DNA of 18,561 nt, taken from CAVYPR01 sp052145775 (GTDB lineage: Bacteria > Actinomycetota > Acidimicrobiia > Acidimicrobiales > RAAP-2). Shown here in pieces: positions 1 through 7,012 of this stretch. The DNA lies in assembly GCA_052145775.1 (NCBI GenBank), contig JBKQNY010000009.1, positions 1 through 18,561 of the forward strand. The letters run 5' to 3'. How positions within the stretch are numbered: position 1 is the stretch's first letter; the number at the start of each line of letters is the position of its first letter. The translations under genes were made by a program, and so were the position numbers. The notes beneath the pieces are model-generated. The model was not told the origin of the DNA. It searched no databases and saw only the letters and a list, made by a program, of their open reading frames with translations.

Positions 1-1503
1 GTCGACGAAGTAGCGGCTCACCGGGAACTCCTCGGCGTAGCCCATGCCCCCGTGGATCTGCATGGCCTCGCGGGTCACCCACTCGGCGGCCCGGCAGACG
101 TAGGCCTTCACCATGGAGGCCTCGAGCGCCCCTTCGCCCTTGGCCATCCGGCGGGCCACGTCGTAGGAGAACTGGCGGGCGGCCTGGATGACCACCGCCA
201 TACGCCCCAGCTTGGCCCGGGTCAGCTGGTAGTCGACGATGGGCGACCCGAAGACCCGGCGGTTGGCTGCGTAGTCGCAGGCGGCCTCGTAGGCGGCCTG
301 CATGACCCCCACCGCCCGCGCCGCCGTCTGCAGCCGGCCGTTCTCGAACCCCTGCATCTGGAGGTAGAAGCCCCGGCCCAGGCCGCTCCCGCCGCCCACC
401 AGGTTGGCGTCAGGCACGAACCAGTCCTCGAAGGCGACCTCGTAGGAGTGCATGCCGCGGTAGCCCAGGGTGTCGATGGGCCGGCCCTCGAGCCTCCCGC
501 TCCGACCGTCGGTGTGCACGAAGCCGCGACCGTCGCCCCGCGGCTTGTCCACCACGAACATGGAGATGCCGCGGTGGGCCAGGCTCCGGTCGGGGTCGGT
601 GCGGGCGAGGAGCATGAGCACGTCGGCCCGGGCGGCGAAGGTGCACCAGGTCTTCACGCCGTTCACCAGCCAGCCGCCGTCGGTCGGCGCGGCCGAGGTC
701 ACGATGTTGGCCACGTCCGAGCCGTAGTCCGGCTCGGTCACGGCCACTGCGGCCAGCACCTCGGCCGTGGCCAGCCTGGGGAGCCAGGTCCGCTTCTGCT
801 CCTCGGTCCCGCCGCGGACCAGGGCGCGGGTGAGGATCTCGGGGCGGGTGATGAGCGAGCCCCCGATCCCGAGGGAGCCCCAGCTCAGCTCCTCGGTGGC
901 CACCACCATGCCCAGGTAGTCGCTCTCGCCCCCCGTGGCGAAGCCGCCGTACTCCTCGGGGACCGAGAGGCCGAACCCCCCCAGCTCGGCCAGCCCGGAG
1001 ATGATCTCCTCGGGGATGTCGCCGTTGGATCGGTGGACGTGCTCGGCGTGGGGCCGGACCTTCTCCTCGGCGAACCGGTGGAAGGTCTCGCGGACCAGCT
1101 CGAAGTCGTCGTCGAGGTGGCGGGGACCGGCCTCCCCGCCGAGGTCGGCCAGGGCGCCAGGGCGCCGGTGCGCGGCCATGAAGGCGGCGGCCGGGGCCAG
1201 CGCCCCGGTCTCCGCCCCCCAGTCGGCCTCCCGGCCGGTCAGCTTGGCGCCGAGGTCAGCCACCACGTCGGCGACGAAGGCGCAGGCCATGGCGGCCTCG
1301 AGGTCGCCGCGGGCGCCGTAGGAGAGGAAGGAGCGGGCGGTGGCGGCCCCGGCCGCGGCGTGGGCCAGGTCGTAGGCGACCACCTGGTTGTCGTCGATGC
1401 CGCCGGCACCGGCCACGGCCCGGGTGGCCCGGGCCACGACCGCGTCGGCCAGGTCCACGCAGCCGGCGGCCGCCTCGAGGTCGGCCGGGCTCGTGCGGGC
1501 CAT
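1..1503 (-). CDS. Acyl-CoA dehydrogenase (3' end beyond window)
   Basis: FAD-dependent acyl-CoA dehydrogenase, oxidising an acyl-CoA to the 2-enoyl-CoA and passing electrons to ETF. ATG at 1503-1501; 501 codons lie in the window and the frame is open at base 1, so the C-terminus is missing. Visible landmarks: the flavin/substrate signature VTEPDYGSD at residues 255-263 and the C-terminal-domain block MQIHGGMGYAEEFPVSRYF near residues 481-499. The catalytic Glu of most family members lies just after this block, outside the window, so activity cannot be judged. About 135 residues of helix-rich sequence precede the usual N-terminal domain, which makes the protein longer (probably 520-540 aa) than the common ~385-aa enzymes; this suggests one of the long actinobacterial subfamilies. 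Substrate is unknown. It starts 10 bp after the methyltransferase stop and is probably co-transcribed with it. Confidence 0.93.
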   Translation of the reverse strand, partial: MARTSPADLEAAAGCVDLADAVVARATRAVAGAGGIDDNQVVAYDLAHAAAGAATARSFLSYGARGDLEAAMACAFVADVVADLGAKLTGREADWGAETGALAPAAAFMAAHRRPGALADLGGEAGPRHLDDDFELVRETFHRFAEEKVRPHAEHVHRSNGDIPEEIISGLAELGGFGLSVPEEYGGFATGGESDYLGMVVATEELSWGSLGIGGSLITRPEILTRALVRGGTEEQKRTWLPRLATAEVLAAVAVTEPDYGSDVANIVTSAAPTDGGWLVNGVKTWCTFAARADVLMLLARTDPDRSLAHRGISMFVVDKPRGDGRGFVHTDGRSGRLEGRPIDTLGYRGMHSYEVAFEDWFVPDANLVGGGSGLGRGFYLQMQGFENGRLQTAARAVGVMQAAYEAACDYAANRRVFGSPIVDYQLTRAKLGRMAVVIQAARQFSYDVARRMAKGEGALEASMVKAYVCRAAEWVTREAMQIHGGMGYAEEFPVSRYFVD

Positions 1504-1513
1504 GGCCGGGACC

Positions 1514-2167
1514 CTAGCCGGGCGGGTTTTTCCTCCCCAACACGGTGACCAGCGGCGGCAGCACCACGGGCTCGTCGCCGGGGTCGACGTCGGTGAGGGA
1601 GGCCAGGTAGTCGGCGACCGGGCCGGGCCCGGCGCCCGCTGGCGCCTCGGCCCAGGCATCGACCACGTCGAGCCCGGCCTGGCGGACGAGCGCGGGCAGC
1701 AGGGCCCCGACGTCGGGGTGGCGGGCCCCGGGCATCGACAGCGGGGCCCCGCCGATCCGTCCGGCCGAGGTGATCGGCTCCTGGGCCACCACCCAACCCC
1801 CGGGCCGCACGGCGGCGGCCATGCGCACCAGCACGGCGAGGGGGTCGACCACGTGGAGCAGGAGGAAGCGGCAGAAGGCGAGGTCGACCGGCTCGGGGAG
1901 GACCAGGTCCTCGCCGGACTGGGTGATGGCCAGCACCTGGCTGTGTGCGGCGGCCGCCTCGGCCACCAGGTCCCGGGCGCCGGGGTCGCTGTCGACGGCG
2001 TAGATCCGGCCGTCGCGGCCGACGACCTCGGCCAGGGCCACCGTGACGTCGCCCCCGCCGGCGCCCACGTCGACGCACCGCCATCCCGGGCCGACGCCCA
2101 GCCGCTCCAGGGCGGTGGCCAGCGGCCGGCGGTAGACGTCGTCGCGCAGACCCTTGAGCGTGGTCAC
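1514..2167 (-). CDS. Class I SAM-dependent methyltransferase
   Basis: 217-aa Rossmann-fold methyltransferase. Motif I is VDVGAGGGD (residues 32-40), the acidic residue after strand beta2 is D59 or D61 in YAVDSDP, and the post-motif RPGGWVVAQEP (about 121-131) is typical of the small-molecule methyltransferase family (Methyltransf_11/25 type). The substrate cannot be read from sequence. GTG start at 2167-2165 is chosen because an in-frame TGA lies only 15 bases upstream (2182-2180) and no other start fits. A weak -10 like box, GAGACT, ends 6 nt before the GTG, so translation may be leaderless. The TAG stop at 1516-1514 is 10 bp ahead of the acyl-CoA dehydrogenase ATG, implying one transcript. 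Its divergent neighbour at 2228 has its own -10 box. Confidence 0.85.
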   Translation of the reverse strand: MTTLKGLRDDVYRRPLATALERLGVGPGWRCVDVGAGGGDVTVALAEVVGRDGRIYAVDSDPGARDLVAEAAAAHSQVLAITQSGEDLVLPEPVDLAFCRFLLLHVVDPLAVLVRMAAAVRPGGWVVAQEPITSAGRIGGAPLSMPGARHPDVGALLPALVRQAGLDVVDAWAEAPAGAGPGPVADYLASLTDVDPGDEPVVLPPLVTVLGRKNPPG

Positions 2168-2215
2168 CGGGGCAGTCTCTCACGGCCTCCCCCGTGAGCT
2201 CCTGAAAACCGTTGG

Positions 2216-2221
2216 TAGCCT
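2216..2221 (+). promoter_or_regulatory. -10 box (TAGCCT), leaderless start at 2228
   Basis: TAGCCT fits the actinobacterial TANNNT -10 consensus and ends 6 nt before the GTG at 2228, which places the expected transcription start on the start codon itself. No Shine-Dalgarno sequence is present. No convincing -35 box. Confidence 0.55.
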
Positions 2222-2227
2222 CACCGC

Positions 2228-2665
2228 GTGAACGTGACCATGATGCTGTGCGACGCCGCCCAGGTCGCCGACGGAAAGCTCTACGTGCTGGGTGGCGGCT
2301 GGTCGATGACCGGCCCCGACCCGGTGCCGTCGGCCATCGCCTTGAAGATCGAGGTCGGCTGGCACGAGGCCGAGGTGGCCCACCACTGGGAGCTCTTCTT
2401 GGAGGACGCCGACGGCCGCCCGGCGATGGTCGAGACCAACGAGGGCTCCCAGCCGGTCGAGGTGCGCGGCGAGTTCACGGTGGCCCACCCGAACGGGGTC
2501 CCCGAGGGCTCGCCCATCGACGTCGCCCTCGCCGTCAACCTGGGTCCGATCCCTCTCGCCCCGGGCACCCGCTACCTGTGGCGGCTGGTGATCGACGGCG
2601 AGTCCCTGCCCGGGGCCACCCTCTCCTTCTCCACCCGCGCCCGGCCACCGCGTGAGGTGCCGTGA
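2228..2665 (+). CDS. DUF6941-like conserved protein
   Basis: 145-aa soluble protein with no signal peptide or membrane segment. The opening (residues 1-26, with LCDAAQVADGKLYVLGGGWS) and the following beta-rich sequence match, from memory, the family of uncharacterised actinobacterial proteins named DUF6941, whose members share the pattern 'ADxAQVxDGKLxVxGGGW'. The rest alternates strands (IALKIEV, WELFLED, EFTVAHP, DVALAVNLG, YLWRLVIDG), suggesting a compact beta-sandwich. Function is unknown. GTG start follows the TAGCCT -10 box by 6 nt. It stops 49 bp before the MaoC-like gene on the same strand; a weaker -10 (TACACC, 2702-2707) sits in that gap, so co-transcription is possible but not required. 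Confidence 0.7.
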   Translation: MNVTMMLCDAAQVADGKLYVLGGGWSMTGPDPVPSAIALKIEVGWHEAEVAHHWELFLEDADGRPAMVETNEGSQPVEVRGEFTVAHPNGVPEGSPIDVALAVNLGPIPLAPGTRYLWRLVIDGESLPGATLSFSTRARPPREVP

Positions 2666-2714
2666 CCTCCCGCCCGCTGGACGCAGGCCGCCCGCGCGGA
2701 CTACACCTCGGACC

Positions 2715-3227
2715 ATGACCGTCCACGAACGGCCCTTCGGCCGGTACTACGAGGACTTCGTTCCCGGCGACATCTACCGCCACTGGCCGGGCAAGACGAT
2801 CACCGAGGCCGACGACCATCTGTTCTGCATGCTCACCATGAACCACCACCCGCTGCACACCAACGAGTGGTTCGCCGAGCACGAGACGGTGCACAAGAAG
2901 AATGTGGTGGTCGGCAACCTCGTCTACTCGCTGGCGCTCGGCATGAGCGTCCCCGACGTGAGCGGCTCGTGCATCGCCAACCTCGAAGTCGAGTCACTGG
3001 TCCACCGCAACCCGACCTTCCACGGCGACACCATCTACGCCGAGTCCAGGGTCGTCGACAAGACCGAGTCGAAGTCCAAGGACGACCGGGGGATTGTCAC
3101 GGTCGAGACCAAGGCGTTCAACCAGCGCGGCGAGGAAGTCTGCTCCTACCGCCGCAAGGTCATGGTCTGGAAGCGTGCGGCGGCCCCGGCCCGACGACGC
3201 CCCTACGGCGACGACGTCTGGGGCTGA
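2715..3227 (+). CDS. MaoC-like hot-dog dehydratase
   Basis: 170-aa single hot-dog fold protein of the MaoC/(R)-hydratase family, acting on enoyl- or hydroxyacyl-CoA. It opens with GRYYEDFVPGDIYRHWPGKT and has the hydratase signature DHLFCMLTMNHHPLHTN (residues 34-50). His48 fits the catalytic histidine; the residue five before it, an Asp in PhaJ-type hydratases, is Asn43 here. Related mesaconyl-CoA hydratase-like proteins also read 'LTxNxxPxH' as I remember them, so I lean to that subgroup. The later VVGNLVYSLALGMSV (about 65-79) and NPTFHGDTIYAESRV (99-113) are typical of the fold. The tail after residue 153 (RAAAPARRRPYGDDVWG) is probably disordered and overlaps the mutY start. ATG at 2715, possibly leaderless from TACACC. 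Substrate unknown. Confidence 0.85.
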   Translation: MTVHERPFGRYYEDFVPGDIYRHWPGKTITEADDHLFCMLTMNHHPLHTNEWFAEHETVHKKNVVVGNLVYSLALGMSVPDVSGSCIANLEVESLVHRNPTFHGDTIYAESRVVDKTESKSKDDRGIVTVETKAFNQRGEEVCSYRRKVMVWKRAAAPARRRPYGDDVWG

Positions 3228-4101
3228 TCCCGCCCGACAGGCGGCGCTGCGCCGGAAGATCCTCACCTGGGGCGAGGCCAACCGCCGCGACCTTCCCTGG
3301 CGGGCCACCCGCCGGCCATGGGACGTCCTGGTGAGCGAGTTCATGCTCCAGCAGACCCAGGCGTCCCGGGTGGTCGACCCCTACGTCCGGTTCGTGGCCG
3401 CCTTCCCGTCGCCCGCCTCGTGCGCCGCGGCCGGGGCGCCGGCGGTGGTGCGGGCCTGGGAGGGCCTCGGCTACAACCGCCGAGCCCTCAACCTCCACCG
3501 GGCGGCCGAGGTGCTGGTGGCGCGCCACGGGGGGGAGGTGCCGGCCGACCTGGACGCGCTGCGGGTCCTTCCGGGGGTGGGTCCCTACACGGCGCGGGCC
3601 GTCCTGTGCTTCGCCTTCGAGGACGACACCGGCGTCGTCGACACCAACGTGGCGCGACTGCTGGCCCGGGCGGTGGCCGGCCGCCCGTTGCGGGCGGCCG
3701 AGGCCCAGGAGGTGGCCGACGACCTCGTCCCGTCGGGTCGCTCGTGGTCCTTCAACCAGGCGCTCTTCGACCTCGGGGCCCTGCACTGCACGGCCCGGCG
3801 CCCGGACTGCGCCGGTTGCCCGCTCGCCCGCAGCTGCGCCTGGGCCAGGTCCGGCTGGGCCGCGCCGGACCCGTCGGTCGGTTCGGCCGGCGTGGGCCGG
3901 GGCCAGTCGCCCTTCGACGGCTCTGACCGCCAGGGCCGGGGCCGCCTGGTCGACGCGCTCCGGCGCGGGCCGCTCGCCGAGGGGGACCTGGCGTCGGCGG
4001 CGGGCTGGAGCGACGACGCGGCGAGGGCCCGGCGGGTCAGCGACGGCCTGGTGGCCGAGGGGTTCGCCCGTTGGGAGCGCGGCCGGCTGCGGCTCTGCTG
4101 A
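3175..4101 (+). CDS. mutY: A/G-specific adenine glycosylase MutY
   Basis: Removes adenine mispaired with 8-oxoguanine or guanine in base excision repair. 308 aa from GTG 3175, the only in-frame start close to the domain; this overlaps the MaoC gene by 53 bp. The catalytic Glu is E55 in SEFMLQQTQ and the HhH-GPD Asp is D156 in VVDTNV; their spacing of 101 equals that of E37 and D138 in E. coli MutY. The helix-hairpin-helix reads LPGVGPYTARAV. The 4Fe-4S loop has the exact C-X6-C-X2-C-X5-C pattern (CTARRPDCAGCPLARSC). After the cluster only about 85 residues remain, ending in a winged-helix-like segment, so the NUDIX-like 8-oxoG recognition domain of the E. coli enzyme is absent, as in other short actinobacterial MutY proteins. 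Confidence 0.93.
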   Translation: MRRPRPDDAPTATTSGADPARQAALRRKILTWGEANRRDLPWRATRRPWDVLVSEFMLQQTQASRVVDPYVRFVAAFPSPASCAAAGAPAVVRAWEGLGYNRRALNLHRAAEVLVARHGGEVPADLDALRVLPGVGPYTARAVLCFAFEDDTGVVDTNVARLLARAVAGRPLRAAEAQEVADDLVPSGRSWSFNQALFDLGALHCTARRPDCAGCPLARSCAWARSGWAAPDPSVGSAGVGRGQSPFDGSDRQGRGRLVDALRRGPLAEGDLASAAGWSDDAARARRVSDGLVAEGFARWERGRLRLC

Positions 4102-4114
4102 GGACGCCCTCAGC
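4097..4114. terminator. Bidirectional hairpin between convergent genes
   Basis: A perfect 7-bp stem, GCTGAGG (4097-4103) and CCTCAGC (4108-4114), with a 4-base loop ACGC. It contains both stop codons: the mutY TGA (4099-4101) and the alpha/beta hydrolase stop (4112-4110). There is no U tract on either side, so it would act as a non-canonical terminator or mRNA 3'-end stabiliser. Confidence 0.5.
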
Positions 4115-4979
4115 GGGCCACGTACCGGAGGATGTGCGCGTGCACGACGTCGGGCCGCTCGAGGTGGAGGAAGTGGCCGGCGTCGGGGACGGTCACCACC
4201 TCGGACCCCTCGCCCAGGTGCTCGAGGGGCGCTCCGAGCGCGTTTGCGCCGAAGCAGCCGTCGTCCAGGCCGTGGAGGTAGAGGGTGGGGCGCGGCACCG
4301 GCGCCAGGGTGGCCGCCTGCTCGGCGGCCAGGTCGGGGTCGGCCGCGTCGGGGTCGTAGAGGGCGCGGTAGTAGCCGATGGCCGCCGCCAATCGCTCCGG
4401 GGTGCCGATGCACTCCTTCACCCTGGCGAGGTCCCAGGTGGCGTCGTACCCCGGTGACCAGTCCTCCCACAGGCGGTCGATGAAGGCGTGGTCGTCGAGC
4501 GCCACGGCCGCCTCGGCCATCGGCGACTGGAAGAAGAAGGTGTACCAGCTCCGGCGCAGCTGGTCGTAGGTGAGGAACGACGCGGCCAGCGCGAGCGGCG
4601 GGGGCACGGCCAGGGTGACCGCCCGGCGCCAGAGGTCGGGGCGGTGGGCGACCGCCCCGTAGGCGGCGAGGGCCCCCCAGTCATGGCCGATGAGGACCGC
4701 CTCGCCGGTGCCGCCCAGGGCCGGGTGCAGGGAGTTGGCGTCGCGCACGAGGGCCCCGGTCTGGTAGCGACCGTCGGCGGGCAGGGCCGTCGGGGCGTAG
4801 CCCCGCATGAAGGGGGCCACCGCGTGGAAGCCCGCCCCGCCCAGGGCGACGAGCAGGTGGCGCCAGGTGTGGGCCGAGTCGGGGAAGCCGTGCAGGCAGA
4901 GGGCGAGCGGCCCGTCGGGGGGGCCGTCCTCGAGGCAGGCGAACCCGAGGCCGTTGGCCTCCACGGTCCGCACGCTCAC
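4110..4979 (-). CDS. Alpha/beta hydrolase, epoxide-hydrolase-like
   Basis: 289-aa alpha/beta-hydrolase-fold enzyme. The oxyanion-hole motif is HGFP (30-33), the nucleophile elbow GHDWGA gives Asp100 as nucleophile, the general base is His269 in DAGHFLHLERP, and the acid is D239 or D240 in HGLDDGCFG. An Asp nucleophile points to epoxide hydrolases or haloalkane/fluoroacetate dehalogenases rather than esterases. The cap carries Tyr146 (SWYTFFFQ) and a YYR motif (203-205), where soluble epoxide hydrolases keep their ring-opening tyrosines; I therefore favour epoxide hydrolase. GTG start at 4979-4977 lies 8 nt after a TACGGT -10 box, consistent with a leaderless transcript. It is divergent from the 5023 gene and convergent with mutY. 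Confidence 0.88.
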   Translation of the reverse strand: MSVRTVEANGLGFACLEDGPPDGPLALCLHGFPDSAHTWRHLLVALGGAGFHAVAPFMRGYAPTALPADGRYQTGALVRDANSLHPALGGTGEAVLIGHDWGALAAYGAVAHRPDLWRRAVTLAVPPPLALAASFLTYDQLRRSWYTFFFQSPMAEAAVALDDHAFIDRLWEDWSPGYDATWDLARVKECIGTPERLAAAIGYYRALYDPDAADPDLAAEQAATLAPVPRPTLYLHGLDDGCFGANALGAPLEHLGEGSEVVTVPDAGHFLHLERPDVVHAHILRYVAR

Positions 4980-4987
4980 AGCGGCCC

Positions 4988-5016
4988 ACCGTAGTTGGCC
5001 CTCCCGGCGGTACGGT
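4988..5016. promoter_or_regulatory. Mirror-image divergent leaderless promoter
   Basis: The 43-bp gap between the starts at 4979 (minus) and 5023 (plus) holds TACGGT on the plus strand (5011-5016, 6 nt before ATG) and TACGGT on the minus strand (4993-4988, 8 nt before GTG). The two hexamers form an inverted repeat separated by exactly 17 bp, so each -10 box occupies the other promoter's -35 position. The promoters should be mutually exclusive or share a bound factor. Confidence 0.55.
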
Positions 5017-5022
5017 GGGGGG

Positions 5023-5877
5023 ATGGACGTGACGTTCTACGGGGTCCGCGGCTCGTGCCCGTGCGCCGGCGACGGCTACCGCAGGATCGGGGGCAACACG
5101 TCGTGCGCGCTGGTGACCGTGGAGGGGGAGCCCCCCCTCATCTTGGACCTGGGCACCGGGCTGCGGGCGCTCGGGGACGCCATGGGGCCGGCGCTCCGTG
5201 CCGAGGGCACCCCGCTCGAGGCCACCGCGCTCCTCACCCACATCCACTACGACCACATCCTGGGCCTGCCCTTCTTCGCCCCCCTGCACGACCCCGGGGC
5301 GGTGCTCACCGTGTACGGCCCCCGCCAGGAGGTCGACCGCCTGCAGGACTCGCTGCTGGCCGCGGTGCAGCCGCCGTTCTTCCCGGTGCACCTGACCGAC
5401 TTCCGCGGCGAGGTGCACTTCAAGGAGATCGGGGACGACGATTTCGCGGTGGGCTCGGTCAAGGTGCGGGCCCGCTGGGTGCCCCACCGCGGCGAGACGC
5501 TGGGCTTCCGGGTCGAGGCCGACGGGCGGTCGCTGGCCTACCTCCCCGACCACCAGGCGCCGCTCGACCGCCGGGGCGTGCCCGAGGGGGTCCTCGAGCT
5601 CTGCAGCGGGGCCGACGTGGTGGTGCACGACGCGCAGTACAGCGACGAGGAGTTCGTGGAGAAGCCCGACTGGGGCCACTCCACGGTGGCCTACGCCGTA
5701 CGGGTGGCCGCCGAGGCCGGGGCCAAGCGCCTCCTCCTCTCCCACCACGACCCGTCCCACGACGACCGCCAGATCGAGCAGCTGCTCGGACAAGCCAGGC
5801 GGCTCCACGACGCCCGCCGGCTGGAGGACATCTCGGTGGCCACCGAGGGTCTCACCGTCGAGCTCGGCCGCAGCTGA
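5023..5877 (+). CDS. Metallo-beta-lactamase-fold hydrolase
   Basis: 284-aa MBL-fold metalloenzyme, cytosolic (no signal peptide). It opens with MDVTFYGVRGSCPCAG and GGNTSC, a start shared with the RNase Z/phosphodiesterase-like branch of the fold. Metal ligands: H73-I-H75-Y-D77-H78 (motif 2), H155 in WVPHRGETLGF (motif 3), D203 in VVVHDAQYSDEEF (motif 4) and H241 or H242 in LLLSHHDPSHDD (motif 5); H219 in DWGHST is also typical of this branch. The full set suggests an active two-metal hydrolase, perhaps a phosphodiesterase; the substrate is not identifiable. The ATG at 5023 is preferred over upstream in-frame starts because it lies 6 nt after the TACGGT -10 box and begins at the conserved first strand. 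The flavin reductase follows after 25 bp. Confidence 0.87.
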   Translation: MDVTFYGVRGSCPCAGDGYRRIGGNTSCALVTVEGEPPLILDLGTGLRALGDAMGPALRAEGTPLEATALLTHIHYDHILGLPFFAPLHDPGAVLTVYGPRQEVDRLQDSLLAAVQPPFFPVHLTDFRGEVHFKEIGDDDFAVGSVKVRARWVPHRGETLGFRVEADGRSLAYLPDHQAPLDRRGVPEGVLELCSGADVVVHDAQYSDEEFVEKPDWGHSTVAYAVRVAAEAGAKRLLLSHHDPSHDDRQIEQLLGQARRLHDARRLEDISVATEGLTVELGRS

Positions 5878-5902
5878 GCGGCGCTCGGACCGGGAAGGCG
5901 CC

Positions 5903-6412
5903 ATGGGCGACGACGGGGACCTCGGCGCGTCGGCGGCGGTCGACATCGACCAGGCGAGGTTCCGCGAGGCACTGGGCCACTTCGCCTCCGGGGTGACGGT
6001 GGTGACGGCGACCGAGGACGGCCTGCCGGTCGGCTTCACCTGCCAGGCCTTCACCTCGCTCTCGCTCGAACCCCCCCTCGTGGCCTTGGCGCCGGCCAAG
6101 TCCTCGACCAGCTGGCCCCGCATCTCGGCGGCCGGCGCGTTCTGCGTGAACATCCTCGCCGAGCACCAGGAGGCGCTCTGCCGGACGTTCGCCGTGTCGG
6201 GGGGTGACAAATTCGCCGGTGTCGGCTGGCACCTCGGGACGGCCGGGACGCCGGTGCTCGAGGGGACGCTGGCCTGGGTCGAGTGCAAGCTGGAGGCCAT
6301 CTACGAGGCCGGCGATCACGAGCTGGTGGTGGGGAGGGTGCTCGACCTCGGGGTGCGGGACGGCGCGCCGCTCCTCTTCTACCGGGGCGGCTTCGGCCGC
6401 TTCGCCGTCTAG
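5903..6412 (+). CDS. Flavin reductase (FMN-binding, RutF/HpaC-like)
   Basis: 169-aa protein of the flavin reductase-like split-barrel family, which uses NAD(P)H to reduce FMN or FAD, often supplying a two-component monooxygenase. Typical segments: ALGHFASGVTVVTA (24-37), GFTCQAFTSLSLEPPLV (44-60, flavin phosphate and isoalloxazine contacts), AFCVNIL (79-85) and AGDHELVVGRVLDL (136-149), in which GDH is the conserved nicotinamide-side motif. Length is normal. ATG 5903 has GGAAGG a few bases upstream as a ribosome site, unlike the leaderless neighbours, which suits a downstream gene in an operon with the MBL hydrolase 25 bp ahead. The partner monooxygenase is not adjacent; the luciferase-like enzyme at 7816 is the nearest candidate (inference). 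Confidence 0.88.
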   Translation: MGDDGDLGASAAVDIDQARFREALGHFASGVTVVTATEDGLPVGFTCQAFTSLSLEPPLVALAPAKSSTSWPRISAAGAFCVNILAEHQEALCRTFAVSGGDKFAGVGWHLGTAGTPVLEGTLAWVECKLEAIYEAGDHELVVGRVLDLGVRDGAPLLFYRGGFGRFAV

Positions 6413-6446
6413 GAGGCGGCCGCCGCGGCGGCTCGTGCCGAGGGGC

Positions 6447-6452
6447 TACCCT
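6447..6452 (+). promoter_or_regulatory. -10 box (TACCCT), leaderless start at 6461
   Basis: TACCCT matches TANNNT and ends 8 nt before the GTG at 6461 with no Shine-Dalgarno between, so the RmlC-like gene likely has its own leaderless transcript in addition to any read-through. Confidence 0.5.
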
Positions 6453-6460
6453 CGTGCGCC

Positions 6461-7012
6461 GTGCCCCAGTTCATCCCTTCCGACAGGATCGCCGACGTCC
6501 TCACGGTCGTGCCCGACGTCCACGGCGACGAGCGCGGCCGGTTCGTCGAGACCTACCGCCGCCAGTGGTTGCCCTTGGGACGTGAGATGGTCCAGGCCAA
6601 CCGTTCGGAGAAGGAGGCCGGGTCCGTGGTCGGCCTCCACTACCACCTCCACCAGGCCGACTACTGGTACGTGCTCCGAGGGCGCGCCCGTGTCGTCCTC
6701 CACGACCTGCGGGAGGGTTCGGACACCGACGGGGTCACCGAGGTCTTCGACCTGAGCGGTGACGAGGACCGGGGGCTGTTCGTCCCACCGGGGGTGGCCC
6801 ACGGCTTCGCCTCGCTCACCGACATCCTCCTGTGGTACCTGGTCGACGGCTACTACAACCCCACCGACGAGCTCGGGCTGGCCTGGGACGACCCCGCGGT
6901 CGCCGCCGACTGGGGGGTGGCCGAGCCCGTCCTCTCCGAACGCGACCGGCAGAACCCCACCCGAGCGGAGATCACGCCCGCGCTGCGGCCCCGGCGGGGG
7001 CTTCGGACCTAG
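6461..7012 (+). CDS. RmlC-family cupin (dTDP-4-dehydrorhamnose 3,5-epimerase-like)
   Basis: 183-aa cupin of the dTDP-sugar epimerase family. Family landmarks: DERGRFVETYRRQWLP (23-38), the catalytic-base region GLHYH with His60, FVPPGVAHGFASLTD (107-121), YLVDGYYNP (126-134) and LAWDDP (140-145). RmlC has a catalytic Lys in 'QxKLV'; the aligned segment here is QADYWYV (65-71), so the Lys is replaced by Asp67. The enzyme may therefore be a variant isomerase/epimerase or a sugar-binding cupin rather than a true RmlC. No rmlA, rmlB or rmlD homologue is in the window. GTG start chosen from the TACCCT -10 box. Its last 41 bases overlap, tail to tail, the 3' end of the TetR gene on the other strand. 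Confidence 0.8.
   Translation: MPQFIPSDRIADVLTVVPDVHGDERGRFVETYRRQWLPLGREMVQANRSEKEAGSVVGLHYHLHQADYWYVLRGRARVVLHDLREGSDTDGVTEVFDLSGDEDRGLFVPPGVAHGFASLTDILLWYLVDGYYNPTDELGLAWDDPAVAADWGVAEPVLSERDRQNPTRAEITPALRPRRGLRT

Noticed and set aside
52..1548. 498-codon plus-strand frame over the acyl-CoA dehydrogenase
   Set aside because: Gly/His/Pro-rich composition and exact antisense position to a well-conserved gene mark it as a shadow.
4807..5022. Upstream in-frame starts for the MBL hydrolase
   Set aside because: They lie inside the divergent hydrolase gene and before the TACGGT promoter; the conserved first strand begins at ATG 5023.
4681..6300. Long minus-strand frame across the MBL hydrolase and flavin reductase
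   Set aside because: It is antisense to two recognisable enzymes and its sequence has no domain features.
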